Below, in pieces: positions 24,876 to 33,883 of a stretch of DNA of 64,000 nucleotides. The notes beneath the pieces were generated by a model. That model was not told the DNA's origin. It did not search any database and saw only the letters and a list, made by a program, of their open reading frames with translations. The stretch is from Sulfuricurvum sp. PC08-66. GTDB lineage: Bacteria; Campylobacterota; Campylobacteria; Campylobacterales; Sulfurimonadaceae. Every line of letters begins with the position of its first letter. Within the stretch, counting starts at the first letter, position 1. The stretch lies in NCBI GenBank assembly GCA_000830255.1, contig JQIT01000004.1, positions 1-64,000 of the forward strand. Reading direction: 5' to 3'. The position numbers and the translations under genes were made by a program.

Positions 24876-26785
24876 TTCGTATCACCCAATTTTTAAATCT
24901 TTACAACATACTTTTGGTCGTATTGATAACTTTTATTGGCGTTACTATTTATGAAAACGACCGACAAAAATATATCGATTATCTCACCTCCAATGTCAAT
25001 CAAACCACCTTCAGACTCGAAGGAATAGTCAAACAACGCTTCAATACCAAAACCACACATCAGCTTCAACAGCTTTTGGACAAATACGCAACCTCAGATA
25101 TTGCCATTGAAAATATTATTCTTATCGATGATGCAACAGAAAACTTTTACTCCGCAAAACGTAGTGTCACTTTAGCAGATTTGCCTGTGCGCATTGCACC
25201 AATAAATACACTCTCCCCTTCTTCTATCGAGGAAAAAATTTATACCTACGATACGTTTGTCACTTATCTCAAAAACAACCAATCTCAAACGGTTCGCATC
25301 ATTCTCCAGTTGAACAAAAAACAGCTTACACGTGCACCCATGCATTGGTTCGTTCACGATAATTGGAATCTCTATTTGTGGGTATTTATACTCACGATAG
25401 GTACATATTTTATTCTCTATCGACTCTTTTATTTACCACTTGTTCGTATCATTGCCTACGTTCAACACAATACAAATATTGAGAGTAGTTTTATGCTCAA
25501 AGAGTTTCGTCTACTCTATGAAGCTTTGAAATACAAAGACAAACGCATCTCCCAATACGAATCAGAACTCTTGTATAGCTTAACCGTAGATACTCTTACT
25601 CAACTGCCTAACCGCTACGCTTTTTTACATCAAGGGCATAGCGATACATTTGGTTGCGCCCTTATTGACATTGAAGGCTTTTCCAAAATCAACGATGTTT
25701 ATGGACAAAAGATGGGAGATCTTTTGCTTCTCTCTTATGCACAATGGTTGCAAGCGCAATTAAAATCCCCCCATTCAATAGATATCTATAAATTTGCCTC
25801 GGATGAGTACCTTTTGGTCTTTACAAAAAATTACGATTTGCAAAAAGTCCAAAAAACACTTACTGAACTCATAGAATCAACCTCAGAAGCAGTTTTTACA
25901 CTGCAAGATATAGAGATTGCATTGAACATTCATATTGGCTTCGCACGTACTTCAGAAACGACTCTTGAAGATGCTTCTATCGCTCTCAAAACGGCAAAAG
26001 AGAAAAAATCACCTTTAATTATTTACGACGAAGCCCACTTGGACAAGTCGATACAGCTACACAATATTGAAATATACAAACTCATAAGAGAGTCTGTACA
26101 AAAATCCTATGTCAAAACTTTTTTTCAACCCATCATATGCAATACAACTCAACAAATTTTAAAATATGAGGCATTAATTCGTATTCAAAAAGAGGAGAGA
26201 CTCTATTTACCACATGAATTTCTCAACAATGCCAAGCATACAAAATACTACAGTGCACTCACACAAAGAGTTTTAGAACAGGTCATCGAGCGGCTCAAAT
26301 ATACTGATACTCCCATAAGTGTCAACCTCTCAATACAGGATATTTTAGACCCTTTGCTGACACTTTTTTTGGAAAAAAATATTACAAAAGAGATTACAAA
26401 TAAATTGGTTTTTGAAATTTTAGAGAGTGAAGGCATTGAACAATACAATGAAGTCTCTGCATTTGTAGAACATTTCAAAGCTTATGGCATTCAATTCGCC
26501 ATCGACGATTTTGGCAGTGGCTACTCAAATTTCAATCACTTGCTAAAACTTAACGTAGACATTCTTAAAATCGACGGTTCACTCATCCAAAATATCAATC
26601 GCAATCCTCAATCCAAAATTATTGTGAAAAATATCGTTCAATTTGCAAAAGAGCTTCATATGCAAACCATTGCAGAATTTGTTTCTGATGAAACCATCTT
26701 TGAAAGCGTCAAAGAGCTAGGAATTGATATGTCTCAAGGCTACTTTTTTGGCAAACCACAAGAGGGCTTTGCCTCGCTTTCTTAA
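24872..26785 (+). CDS. Membrane-bound degenerate-GGDEF/EAL c-di-GMP phosphodiesterase
   Basis: The 637-residue protein has a TM helix (about 10-25), a periplasmic domain (about 30-160), a second TM (about 165-185), and a short helical linker. A GGDEF domain follows (about 225-380) whose catalytic motif reads ASDEY instead of GGDEF, so it is probably not a cyclase. The EAL domain (about 390-635) has intact KYEALIRI, SVNLSIQDI, VFEILESEGI, DDFGSGYSNF and KIDGSLIQNI. The net activity should be hydrolysis of c-di-GMP. It overlaps the binding-protein gene by ATGA, which points to a two-part sensor in which the lipoprotein reports ligand to the periplasmic domain. A palindrome that could act as terminator lies after it (26877-26905). 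Confidence 0.85.
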   Translation: MIRITQFLNLYNILLVVLITFIGVTIYENDRQKYIDYLTSNVNQTTFRLEGIVKQRFNTKTTHQLQQLLDKYATSDIAIENIILIDDATENFYSAKRSVTLADLPVRIAPINTLSPSSIEEKIYTYDTFVTYLKNNQSQTVRIILQLNKKQLTRAPMHWFVHDNWNLYLWVFILTIGTYFILYRLFYLPLVRIIAYVQHNTNIESSFMLKEFRLLYEALKYKDKRISQYESELLYSLTVDTLTQLPNRYAFLHQGHSDTFGCALIDIEGFSKINDVYGQKMGDLLLLSYAQWLQAQLKSPHSIDIYKFASDEYLLVFTKNYDLQKVQKTLTELIESTSEAVFTLQDIEIALNIHIGFARTSETTLEDASIALKTAKEKKSPLIIYDEAHLDKSIQLHNIEIYKLIRESVQKSYVKTFFQPIICNTTQQILKYEALIRIQKEERLYLPHEFLNNAKHTKYYSALTQRVLEQVIERLKYTDTPISVNLSIQDILDPLLTLFLEKNITKEITNKLVFEILESEGIEQYNEVSAFVEHFKAYGIQFAIDDFGSGYSNFNHLLKLNVDILKIDGSLIQNINRNPQSKIIVKNIVQFAKELHMQTIAEFVSDETIFESVKELGIDMSQGYFFGKPQEGFASLS

Positions 26786-26876
26786 TACCTCTTACCACAT
26801 TATGAACAGACATATACGCCCTACGAAAAATTAAGCCCCAAAGCTACAATTTCTCCATTGCAAGTAGCACACGGTT

Positions 26877-26905
26877 TTTTTCACAGCTTAGTCTGTTGTG
26901 AAAAA
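26877..26905. terminator. Inverted repeat between EAL gene and energy-taxis pair
   Basis: TTTTTCACA (26877-26885) and TGTGAAAAA (26897-26905) pair perfectly around 11 bases, and the region after it is T-rich (TCATTTTTTCATTT). This fits a terminator of the upstream gene. Because it lies 32 bases before the next start codon, an operator role is also possible. Confidence 0.4.
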
Positions 26906-26936
26906 TCATTTTTTCATTTACAAAAGAGGTAACAGT

Positions 26937-27320
26937 ATGGAAGAGTACGTCTTAAGAGCAGACGATTTTTTGGTCTCTCAAACCAACGACAAAGGTATCA
27001 TCCTCTTTGCCAACGACGATTTTTGTAAAGTCGCAGGCTACACCCTCGAAGAGCTTGTGGGCAAACCGCACAATGTCGTGCGCCATCCTGACATGCCCAA
27101 GGCTGCTTTCAAAGATTTGTGGAGCACCGTCAAAGAGGGCAAGGTCTGGACAGGCTATGTCAAAAACCGCACCAAAGCAGGTGGCTTTTATTGGGTCTAC
27201 GCCACCGTATTTCCCTCCTACGACGAAAAGACAGGCGCCAAAACTTACCTCTCGTGCAGACGCAAACCTTCACCCGCTGAAATTGCCGACGCTGTAAATC
27301 TCTACAAAACCCTACGATAG
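26937..27320 (+). CDS. Aer/CetB-like PAS protein
   Basis: A stand-alone PAS protein of 127 residues (start at 26937 after AGAGGT; the frame extends upstream to 26898 without a ribosome-binding site). It has the Aer-type signature: TNDKGIILFANDDFCKVAGYT, then EELVGKPHNVVRHPDMPKAAF, KDLWSTVKEGKVWTGYVKNR and FYWVYATVFPSYDE. In Aer and Campylobacter CetB this domain binds FAD and reports redox or energy state. It lies 9 bases before an MCP-like gene without periplasmic domain, which is the CetB-CetA arrangement. FAD binding is inferred from the family, not shown. Confidence 0.82.
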   Translation: MEEYVLRADDFLVSQTNDKGIILFANDDFCKVAGYTLEELVGKPHNVVRHPDMPKAAFKDLWSTVKEGKVWTGYVKNRTKAGGFYWVYATVFPSYDEKTGAKTYLSCRRKPSPAEIADAVNLYKTLR

Positions 27321-27329
27321 GCACACCTC

Positions 27330-28442
27330 ATGGAAAAAACACAAAAAAATCTTATCGTCGCTGCACTCTTTGGGGTGATGATTCTCTCCTTTTTCGTCAC
27401 CTCTTCTGCCCTCGTGCACTCGCTTTTGGCGCTTATCGCCGCTGGTGTAGTCATGGTGCTTTTCAATCTTCGTGGACGTGTGCAAACTTCACTCGATGCC
27501 AAACGTCAGGAGCTTATTGAAGTGATGAAGTTCCAACGCAACCGCATCACACTCAATGAAGCTACCACAGACCAAACCGAAAAAAATTTCAATGAAATTA
27601 TCAAAAGCTACCAAGCCGCAACGCTGGAAGACACCAAAGTCGCAGGGGAGATGGTACTCCTAGCCGACCGCGTTGCCAAAGGATTCTACGCTTCACGCAT
27701 CTCTGCCGATAGCAAGACGCCACATGTGCATGTGCTACGCAACAGCCTCAATCAAATGCTCAATATCGCAGAAGCCAATCTCGATAACGCTATCTCGACA
27801 CTCCAAAAGTTCGCCGATGGTAACTTCACCGCGCGAAGCACCATCAATGTCGAAGCGAAAATGGCAGAGCTTTTGGGCAATATCAACACGCTAGGTCAAG
27901 CCCTCGCCGATATGAAAACCCAAAACGATAACTCCAATGCGCGTATCGTAGAGGCATCTCAAACCCTCAACAAAACGGTGGAGCAAATCACCAACACCAC
28001 CATCGTGGAGTTCAAAAACAGCATTGTCAAAATTGTCCATCGTATCCACGCCATTTCAGAGCGTGAAAATGAGATGGTGGTCAACCTCCAAGGTCTCGTA
28101 CACAATGCCAATGACACCAAAATCATCCTCGAAACCATTGGGGAGATTGCAGAGCAAACCAATCTGCTCGCACTCAATGCCGCTATCGAAGCGGCGCGTG
28201 CAGGAGATCATGGTAGAGGCTTTGCCGTCGTAGCAGACGAAGTGCGCAAACTCGCAGAACGCACCCAAAAGAGCCTAGCAGAGACCGCAGCTACGACCAA
28301 TATCCTCATCCAAGCTATCACTGAAAGCTCTGAAGCACTCAACACCAATGCCCGCGAAGTCAACGACATCTCCGATGATGTGACACGTGTCAGCTCCAAA
28401 ATGGATGAAATCATCGCAACCCTCAAAGAGCTTACGCACTAA
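27330..28442 (+). CDS. CetA-like methyl-accepting chemotaxis protein
   Basis: The 370-residue protein has two closely spaced membrane helices (about 8-50) with almost no periplasmic loop, a HAMP-like region (about 145-190) and a signalling domain with the conserved hairpin [21 protein letters not shown], then [21 protein letters not shown], which contacts CheA and CheW. With no sensing domain of its own it probably takes its signal from the PAS protein encoded directly upstream, as CetA does from CetB in Campylobacter jejuni. It is shorter than most MCPs. A hairpin at 28462-28488 follows the stop. Confidence 0.85.
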   Translation: MEKTQKNLIVAALFGVMILSFFVTSSALVHSLLALIAAGVVMVLFNLRGRVQTSLDAKRQELIEVMKFQRNRITLNEATTDQTEKNFNEIIKSYQAATLEDTKVAGEMVLLADRVAKGFYASRISADSKTPHVHVLRNSLNQMLNIAEANLDNAISTLQKFADGNFTARSTINVEAKMAELLGNINTLGQALADMKTQNDNSNARIVEASQTLNKTVEQITNTTIVEFKNSIVKIVHRIHAISERENEMVVNLQGLVHNANDTKIILETIGEIAEQTNLLALNAAIEAARAGDHGRGFAVVADEVRKLAERTQKSLAETAATTNILIQAITESSEALNTNAREVNDISDDVTRVSSKMDEIIATLKELTH

Positions 28443-28461
28443 AAATAGTGCTCAAGGGTCG

Positions 28462-28488
28462 AGAGCCACAAGCTATTTTTGTGGCTCT
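28462..28488 (+). terminator. Hairpin after the chemotaxis gene
   Basis: AGAGCCACAA (28462-28471) and TTGTGGCTCT (28479-28488) form a 10-bp perfect stem with a 7-base loop. Only a short T stretch follows, so termination is likely but may be imperfect. Confidence 0.5.
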
Positions 28489-28632
28489 TACTGCCCAAAA
28501 CCCTTTCCCCTAGCCTTCAAATCTTTACGTAACAAGGTAACATTTCTGCAACACTTTTGGTGTTTTTGTCTCATTTTTAGATAAATAGAACGCTCTTTTG
28601 GTTAATATGGTCAATATTTTTGAGGAGCACTT

Positions 28633-29133
28633 ATGCGATTGCTTTTTTTGTTAAGTTTTGTTTCCACAATGCTCTTTGGGCTCACCTCTGACGATGAACT
28701 GAAACTCGCCATTATTGGCAAAGTTGCCAAATTTATCACATGGGAAAAGGAGCGTGAGTACTTCACGGTCACCTTTTTCAACAATCCATTTGGCAAGCTC
28801 CCTCACGAAATGTACGAAGGCAAAGAGATACAATCCAAGCCCGTACGCATCTATACTATTGACAATGTCGATGCACTCGTACCCACACATGTGCTCTACA
28901 TTGGCAAAGCTACCCAAGAAGAGCTTGCAGCCCTTACGCGCAAAGCACAAGAACACAACATCCTAACCATCAGTGATATTCGTGGCTTTGCTGAGCAGGA
29001 TGGAATCGTTCAGCTCTTTATAGCAACACAAAAAATTCGCCTCAAAATCAATATCGACAACGCCAAAAACACAGGCATCCAAATCAAATCTTCGCTACTC
29101 AATATAGTAAGCGTCGTGCGCAAGGACTCTTAA
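28633..29133 (+). CDS. YfiR-family (DUF4154) periplasmic protein
   Basis: The 166-residue protein has a signal peptide (MRLLFLLSFVSTMLFG) and a DUF4154 domain: ELKLAIIGKVAKFITWE at the start, VLYIGKATQEELAALT in the middle, ILTISDIRGFAEQDGIVQLF and the typical ending IRLKINIDNAKNTGIQIKSS, LLNIVSVV. In Pseudomonas, YfiR holds a membrane diguanylate cyclase (YfiN) inactive from the periplasm. This copy has no Cys, so a disulfide control as in Pseudomonas is not possible. It sits 1 base from a TonB receptor gene. The cyclase or kinase expected as third partner is reduced to a 34-codon piece (31428-31532). Confidence 0.82.
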   Translation: MRLLFLLSFVSTMLFGLTSDDELKLAIIGKVAKFITWEKEREYFTVTFFNNPFGKLPHEMYEGKEIQSKPVRIYTIDNVDALVPTHVLYIGKATQEELAALTRKAQEHNILTISDIRGFAEQDGIVQLFIATQKIRLKINIDNAKNTGIQIKSSLLNIVSVVRKDS

Positions 29134-31427
29134 TGCGACTCTCACTATCTCTTTTTGCACTTCTCACATTGGGGAGTTTGACGTGGGGCGACGATACGCT
29201 CTTGGAGAGCTCTCTCGAAGAGCTTTTGGATATGTCCACGGAACTCAAAGCCGAAGTTGGCTCACGTAGCGGTGCACAAAACTTCCTCACCTCAAGAGCT
29301 CCCGTCGATATTATCACGCAAGAGCAGATTCGCCAAAGTGGACATCTAACACTTAGCAATGTGCTACGCTATGCAGTCGCTGGATTCAACGCACCCAACA
29401 CTTCAGTAGCCGATGGGAGTGACCATATACGTGCTTTTACTCTACGTGGTATGAGCCCTGACCAAGTCCTAGTACTTATCGATGGCAAACGTCTACACAC
29501 TTCATCCTTACTGCACGTCAACGGAACCATAGGTCGAGGGGCAAGTGGTGTCGATTTGGAGACAATTCCTCTGAGTGCCATCGAACGTATCGAGATTTTA
29601 CGTGACGGTGCCGCCGCTCAATACGGCTCTGATGCTATTTCAGGCGTAATCAACATCATCCTCAAAGGATACGCAAATCCTAACAGTGCCTCACTGCACA
29701 CAGGCATACGCACACGTGGCGATGGCAAAGAGGTGATGGCAGATGGATTTTATTCACACGCGCTACCTTATGAGGGGTTTGTCAATCTCACACTCCAAGC
29801 CTTGGCTCAAGAGCAAACCCAACGCGCAGGGCTCGACTCTGCAACCACGCCTCCACGTGTAACTACCCATGCAGGTTTACCTGACGTAGGTGCGGTGATG
29901 ACCACTCTTAATCTACAACTGCCCCAATCACAAAGCTTGACCTATTACGCCAATGCCATAGCCTCCTATCGCTCTAGCAGTGCGAGTGCCTTTTATCGCG
30001 CTGACAACAACCTAAGTCTCCTCTTCGAGGATGGTTTTTTGCCCCTCATTCACGCAAGCATAATCGATTTTTCTACTACCGTGGGAGTACGAGGAGAGAC
30101 GCCAGAAGGTTATCTGTGGGATATTAGCAATGTCATAGGCTATAACACCCTACACTATAACTCTACCAATACCATGAATTATGACCTCAACACAACATCC
30201 CCAAAAAGCTTCTATCTAGGGGCTTTAGGCTTTTTGCAAAACACCCTCAATGCTGACCTGAAAAAAGAGTTCGGTACGCTAGACACAGCGCTAGGTGCTG
30301 AATATCGATGGGAAAATTACACCATTGGTGCAGGCGATAGCGCCTCCTATACGGGCAGTGGAGCGCAAGGATTTGCAGGGTATCGCGCTGAGAATGCTAC
30401 GAGTCAAAATCGCCACAGCATTGCACTCTACAGCGATCTCATCGCACAGCTCACAGAAAAACTCAGCCTCGAAGGTGCTCTGCGCTACGAATACTTCACC
30501 GATTTTGGCTCCACGCTCAATGCCAAACTCTCAAGTAGCATACAACCTATCGATGGCATGACACTACGCGCCTCCGCAAGTAATGGCTTTCGCGCCCCCT
30601 CATTGTCACAATCGAGCTACTCCCATACCTCCACTTTTGGCGGTGCAGTCCAAGGCACTTTCACCCCATCACACGCTGTAGCCCAATCACTCGGTGCTGT
30701 TGCATTGCGTCCTGAAAACTCCCTTCATGCTACATTGGGCAGTGTGTATCAATTCTCCGGTGAGCTCTCACTCATGGCAGACTATTTTTATACCTACGTT
30801 GCAGATCGCATTATGCTCTCCAATGAGCTTGGCGCCACCACAGCAGAGCAAAACAGCACTTTTGCTACCTATGGCGTCTCCAAAGCGCGCTTTTTCACCA
30901 ATGCCGTCGATACCCAAACACAAGGGGTCGATATCAAGCTCGATTTCATGCGCAAACTCGACCAAAATGCTTTGTGGGGTATTGCAGTGTGGTATCACTA
31001 CAATAACAACAGTGTCGTTGCCTTCAATGGTGCCAATTTCAATCGTACCAACTCCTTTGAGCAAATCGACCGCATCGAAAACGGTCAACCCAAACACCAC
31101 CTCAAAGCGACCCACCGCTACAACCTCAGTGCATGGCAAACCACCCTACATCTCAACGCTTACAGTAGCTATGCGCAGGTCATCAATGATGTACAATACA
31201 CATTTGCGCCCTCATGGACAGCAGATATGGCAATCGCCTATACACTCTCATCTCAACTCAAACTTACCCTTGGCGGAGAGAATATTTTTGATAGCTATCC
31301 TAGCAAATGGAGTGTCGATAGCATCAATCGCTACTACGGTGCCAACGCTATCAAACCCTATTCGCGCTACTCGCCGTTTGGGTACAGCGGGGCATACTAC
31401 TATCTACGCGCACTTTGGGAACTGTAG
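29133..31427 (+). CDS. TonB-dependent outer membrane receptor
   Basis: The 764-residue receptor has a signal peptide (LSLFALLTLGSLTWG) and a plug domain (about 45-165; APVDIITQEQIRQSGHLTLSNV, HIRAFTLRGMSPDQVLVLIDGKR, IERIEILRDGAAAQYGSDAI). The 22-strand barrel follows, with RYEYFTDFGSTLNAKLSSSI and GEN-IFDSYP near the C-terminus. The final residues (YYLRALWEL) end in Leu rather than the usual Phe or Trp. The substrate is unknown. Co-occurrence with a DUF4154 protein, one base upstream, suggests a sensing receptor rather than only uptake. Confidence 0.9.
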   Translation: MRLSLSLFALLTLGSLTWGDDTLLESSLEELLDMSTELKAEVGSRSGAQNFLTSRAPVDIITQEQIRQSGHLTLSNVLRYAVAGFNAPNTSVADGSDHIRAFTLRGMSPDQVLVLIDGKRLHTSSLLHVNGTIGRGASGVDLETIPLSAIERIEILRDGAAAQYGSDAISGVINIILKGYANPNSASLHTGIRTRGDGKEVMADGFYSHALPYEGFVNLTLQALAQEQTQRAGLDSATTPPRVTTHAGLPDVGAVMTTLNLQLPQSQSLTYYANAIASYRSSSASAFYRADNNLSLLFEDGFLPLIHASIIDFSTTVGVRGETPEGYLWDISNVIGYNTLHYNSTNTMNYDLNTTSPKSFYLGALGFLQNTLNADLKKEFGTLDTALGAEYRWENYTIGAGDSASYTGSGAQGFAGYRAENATSQNRHSIALYSDLIAQLTEKLSLEGALRYEYFTDFGSTLNAKLSSSIQPIDGMTLRASASNGFRAPSLSQSSYSHTSTFGGAVQGTFTPSHAVAQSLGAVALRPENSLHATLGSVYQFSGELSLMADYFYTYVADRIMLSNELGATTAEQNSTFATYGVSKARFFTNAVDTQTQGVDIKLDFMRKLDQNALWGIAVWYHYNNNSVVAFNGANFNRTNSFEQIDRIENGQPKHHLKATHRYNLSAWQTTLHLNAYSSYAQVINDVQYTFAPSWTADMAIAYTLSSQLKLTLGGENIFDSYPSKWSVDSINRYYGANAIKPYSRYSPFGYSGAYYYLRALWEL

Positions 31428-31532
31428 ATGGCTGCATTTCGTTCGATTAGACTCAAGCTTGTACTACTACTGAGTCTCAGTGCACTGCTAGCTATCGTGC
31501 TCTCTTCGATGGCACTCTTTGCCTACAGATGA
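31428..31532 (+). pseudogene. 34-codon N-terminal remnant of a membrane sensor
   Basis: Starts at the base after the TonB receptor stop and encodes MAAFRSIRLKLVLLLSLSAL, then LAIVLSSMALFAYR, ending TGA. This is exactly the first membrane helix seen at the N-terminus of CHASE8-type sensor cyclases and kinases that follow DUF4154 and TonB-receptor genes elsewhere. Nothing more of the sensor remains. A frame one base away continues DDTLDDEELTALEGHPHA, so either a deletion or a deletion plus frameshift occurred. The convergent phospholipase-like gene ends at 31556. It could also be a real small membrane peptide. Confidence 0.45.
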
Positions 31533-31555
31533 CGATACGCTCGATGATGAAGAGC

Positions 31556-31972
31556 TTACTGCTCTTGAGGGTCACCCTCACGCATAAACGTACGATTTTT
31601 CTCCTGCGCCTCAATGAGTGCATACTCTTGAGCGCTCAAAGAGCGATACCCTCTAGGATAGTGCCAGCCGTACCCCCATCGATAGGGCGTAGGCCAATAG
31701 GGGTGACCTCCGATACGCACGGCAATATGCATGAGAGAGCCAAGCGTACGAAATCCTGCACGGTGCATACACGCCCTTAGTGCATGGTCGGCATCGATAC
31801 GCTCTTGTCGCGTGCCCCCTTTCCAGTAGGCATAGTCATGCGCGACGCAACAGTGTCGCCACGCCTTTTTGTGTTTGCGCGTACCATCCCAAAAGAGACT
31901 ACACCCATCGGTATTGAAGGGTTTGAGACGCTCTACAGCAGGATGGGGTTTGAAAAAATCTCTCCAACTCAT
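31556..31972 (-). CDS. Phospholipase A2-like small protein
   Basis: The 138-residue protein contains FNTDGCSLFWDGTRKHKKAW, then RHCCVAHDYAYWKGG and ADHALRACM. This reproduces the DGCS...CCxxHDxxY...ADxxLxxCM pattern of prokaryotic phospholipase A2-like domains, in which the HD pair is catalytic and the Cys residues form disulfides. No signal peptide is seen, so either it acts in the cytoplasm or export is by another route. The C-terminal part is rich in Trp, Tyr and Pro. It overlaps the end of ygiQ by 4 bases and so is translated after it. Activity is inferred from the motif only. Confidence 0.62.
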   Translation of the reverse strand: MSWRDFFKPHPAVERLKPFNTDGCSLFWDGTRKHKKAWRHCCVAHDYAYWKGGTRQERIDADHALRACMHRAGFRTLGSLMHIAVRIGGHPYWPTPYRWGYGWHYPRGYRSLSAQEYALIEAQEKNRTFMREGDPQEQ

Positions 31973-33708
31973 GAATTAAAATCGCTCCTTGTAGGTTCTT
32001 CTTTGGCTACGACGATAGCCTTTTGGCGCTCTTTGCGCGCGGTATCTTTCTCGACGAAGATTTTTTGGCGTGTTACAGGGTCCATCTCGGTGTAGTACAT
32101 CACACTGCTGTAGGTTCCAGGGGTGGGGGTGAAGACCTGCGCTTGTTCAGGGTTCATATGTAGCTCATCGTGCGTGAAGCGTTTGAGCTCGTGCATATCG
32201 CCCTCAGTACACCCAGGGTGCGCCGCGATGAGATAGTAGGTCAAAAACTGCGCCTTGCCCTCCTCGCGGTTGAGCTGGTCGTACATTTTTTTGAAATCGA
32301 TGAGCGTCTGCTTACCAGGTTTGCCCATGAGGTCTAGGACGTGTTGTTGCGTATGTTCTGGCGCGACCTTCATCTGCCCTGAGATGTGATGACGCACTAG
32401 CTCTTTGAGGTAGCTGTAGCCGTGTTGGGTATCACTAGCGATAAGGTCGTAGCGTATGCCACTGGCGACAAACGCCTTGCGCACCCCCTTTGCCGCGCGT
32501 ACACGTCGAAGCATCTCGATAGCTTTGGCGTGGTTGGGGCGCATCGATTTGCACAGATGGCGCGAATCGACACAACGCTGATGGTCACAGGTGCCATGCG
32601 CCAATTTTTTGTCGCACTCGTAGTCGTACATATTGGCGGTGGGACCCCCAAGGTCAGAGATGATGCCCTTGTAATCTTTGTAAGCGGTGAAGGCTTCGGC
32701 CTCCTCGACAATATTATCGATGCTACGCGCACGGATGGTGCGCCCTTGATGTACCCCAATTGCACAAAAATTACACTCACCCCAGCACCCGTGATGGGTC
32801 ATTATCGAAAATTTGATGGTTTCGAGTGCGCGTACTTTGCCTTGGGGTACGTGATAAGGATGAAGCTCTCGCGTGTAGGGCAGACGCGCCATCGCGTCCA
32901 TCTCCTCGCTGGTGAGATAGGGTGCAGGCGGGTTTTGGATGGCGTAGCGTCCGTCCACCTCTTGGCAGAGTCCACGCGCACTGATGGGGTCATTGTGGTC
33001 GTAGAAGCTATCGAAGAGGTCGATGTAGCGCTCTTTGTTGGCTAGACACTCGGCGTGGCTAGGTAGCACGATATACTCAGTCACAGGCTCCTTGGCGATG
33101 TAGCACAGTCCACGTATAGCCGTAACGCTCTCCCCACGTGAAAGTGCCTGCGCCAACGCTTTTAGCGCATGCTCTGCCATACCGTAGAGCAGATAGTCCG
33201 CCTTACTGTCAAACAATATGGGTTTGCGCAGTTTGTTGGTCCAATAATCATAGTGCGTCACACGGCGCAACGATGCCTCGATACCGCCTAGGACGATGGG
33301 TGCGGTGGCTTTGAAAGTACGGCGAATGAGATTGGTATAGACCAACACCGCACGATCGGGTCGGCGCGTGTTTTTGCCCCCAGGGGTGTAGTCGTCGCTG
33401 TTGCGGAACTTCTTGGTGGCGGTGTAGTTGGCGACCATCGAATCGATAGAGCCACCGCTCACACCCCAAAAGAGTCGCGGCTCTCCCAATCGTGCGATGT
33501 CACTGCTATCGTCGATACTAGGCTGTCCGATGATACCCACGGTGTAGCCCCACGACTCTAGCATGCGCCCCACGACCGCCACACCAATGAAGGGCGAATC
33601 GATATAGGCATCCCCTGAGACCAGTATCATATCGAGCCTATCGATGCCACGTCTGCGCATCTCGTCGGGGGTCGTAATCAAAAAATCTTTTGGAGTGAAG
33701 CTGTGCAA
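31969..33708 (-). CDS. ygiQ: YgiQ-family radical SAM protein
   Basis: The 579-residue protein belongs to the YgiQ (UPF0313) radical SAM family. An N-terminal B12-binding-like region (ILVSGDAYIDSPFIGVAVVG, ESWGYTVGIIGQP) is followed by a radical SAM domain with the cluster motif HHGCWGECNFCAIGVHQGR (CxxxCxxC). Typical later stretches are ISDLGGPTANMYDYEC, SGQMKVAPEHTQQHVLDLMGKPG and VFTPTPGTYSSVMYYTEMDP. The substrate is unknown for the family. It is the first gene of a two-gene unit with the phospholipase-like protein. A REP-like element lies upstream. Confidence 0.9.
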   Translation of the reverse strand: MHSFTPKDFLITTPDEMRRRGIDRLDMILVSGDAYIDSPFIGVAVVGRMLESWGYTVGIIGQPSIDDSSDIARLGEPRLFWGVSGGSIDSMVANYTATKKFRNSDDYTPGGKNTRRPDRAVLVYTNLIRRTFKATAPIVLGGIEASLRRVTHYDYWTNKLRKPILFDSKADYLLYGMAEHALKALAQALSRGESVTAIRGLCYIAKEPVTEYIVLPSHAECLANKERYIDLFDSFYDHNDPISARGLCQEVDGRYAIQNPPAPYLTSEEMDAMARLPYTRELHPYHVPQGKVRALETIKFSIMTHHGCWGECNFCAIGVHQGRTIRARSIDNIVEEAEAFTAYKDYKGIISDLGGPTANMYDYECDKKLAHGTCDHQRCVDSRHLCKSMRPNHAKAIEMLRRVRAAKGVRKAFVASGIRYDLIASDTQHGYSYLKELVRHHISGQMKVAPEHTQQHVLDLMGKPGKQTLIDFKKMYDQLNREEGKAQFLTYYLIAAHPGCTEGDMHELKRFTHDELHMNPEQAQVFTPTPGTYSSVMYYTEMDPVTRQKIFVEKDTARKERQKAIVVAKEEPTRSDFNS

Positions 33709-33770
33709 AGGAGAGCCTATTTTTGGGCGTATTATAGCGACAGGAGGCTTGTTCGCCTAGAGATAAAAAG

Positions 33771-33830
33771 TGGAAGTGGGGTTTCAACCCCGCTTTAAAT
33801 ATTCACTGCGAGGCTGAAGCCTCACTTCCA
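33771..33830. repeat. REP/BIME-like 60-bp element
   Basis: Outer arms TGGAAGTG (33771-33778) and CACTTCCA (33823-33830) enclose two hairpins, GGGGTT-TC-AACCCC (33778-33791) and GAGGCT-GA-AGCCTC (33810-33823). The whole can fold as a Y-shape. The two hairpins are inverted relatives with the GGNTTCANCC loop type seen in repetitive extragenic palindromes. It lies between ygiQ and the NhaC-like gene, which are divergent. No second copy was noticed in this window. Confidence 0.55.
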
Positions 33831-33883
33831 TAAAAACCAAAACCCTTAAGCCTTGCCAAATCCCCACTGCCCTACACTGTCGC

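Noticed and set aside
28600-28617. Tandem GGTTAATAT/GGTCAATAT before the YfiR-like gene
   Set aside because: Adjacent AT-rich 9-mers without helical phasing. They are probably part of an ordinary -10 region and too weak to call a site.
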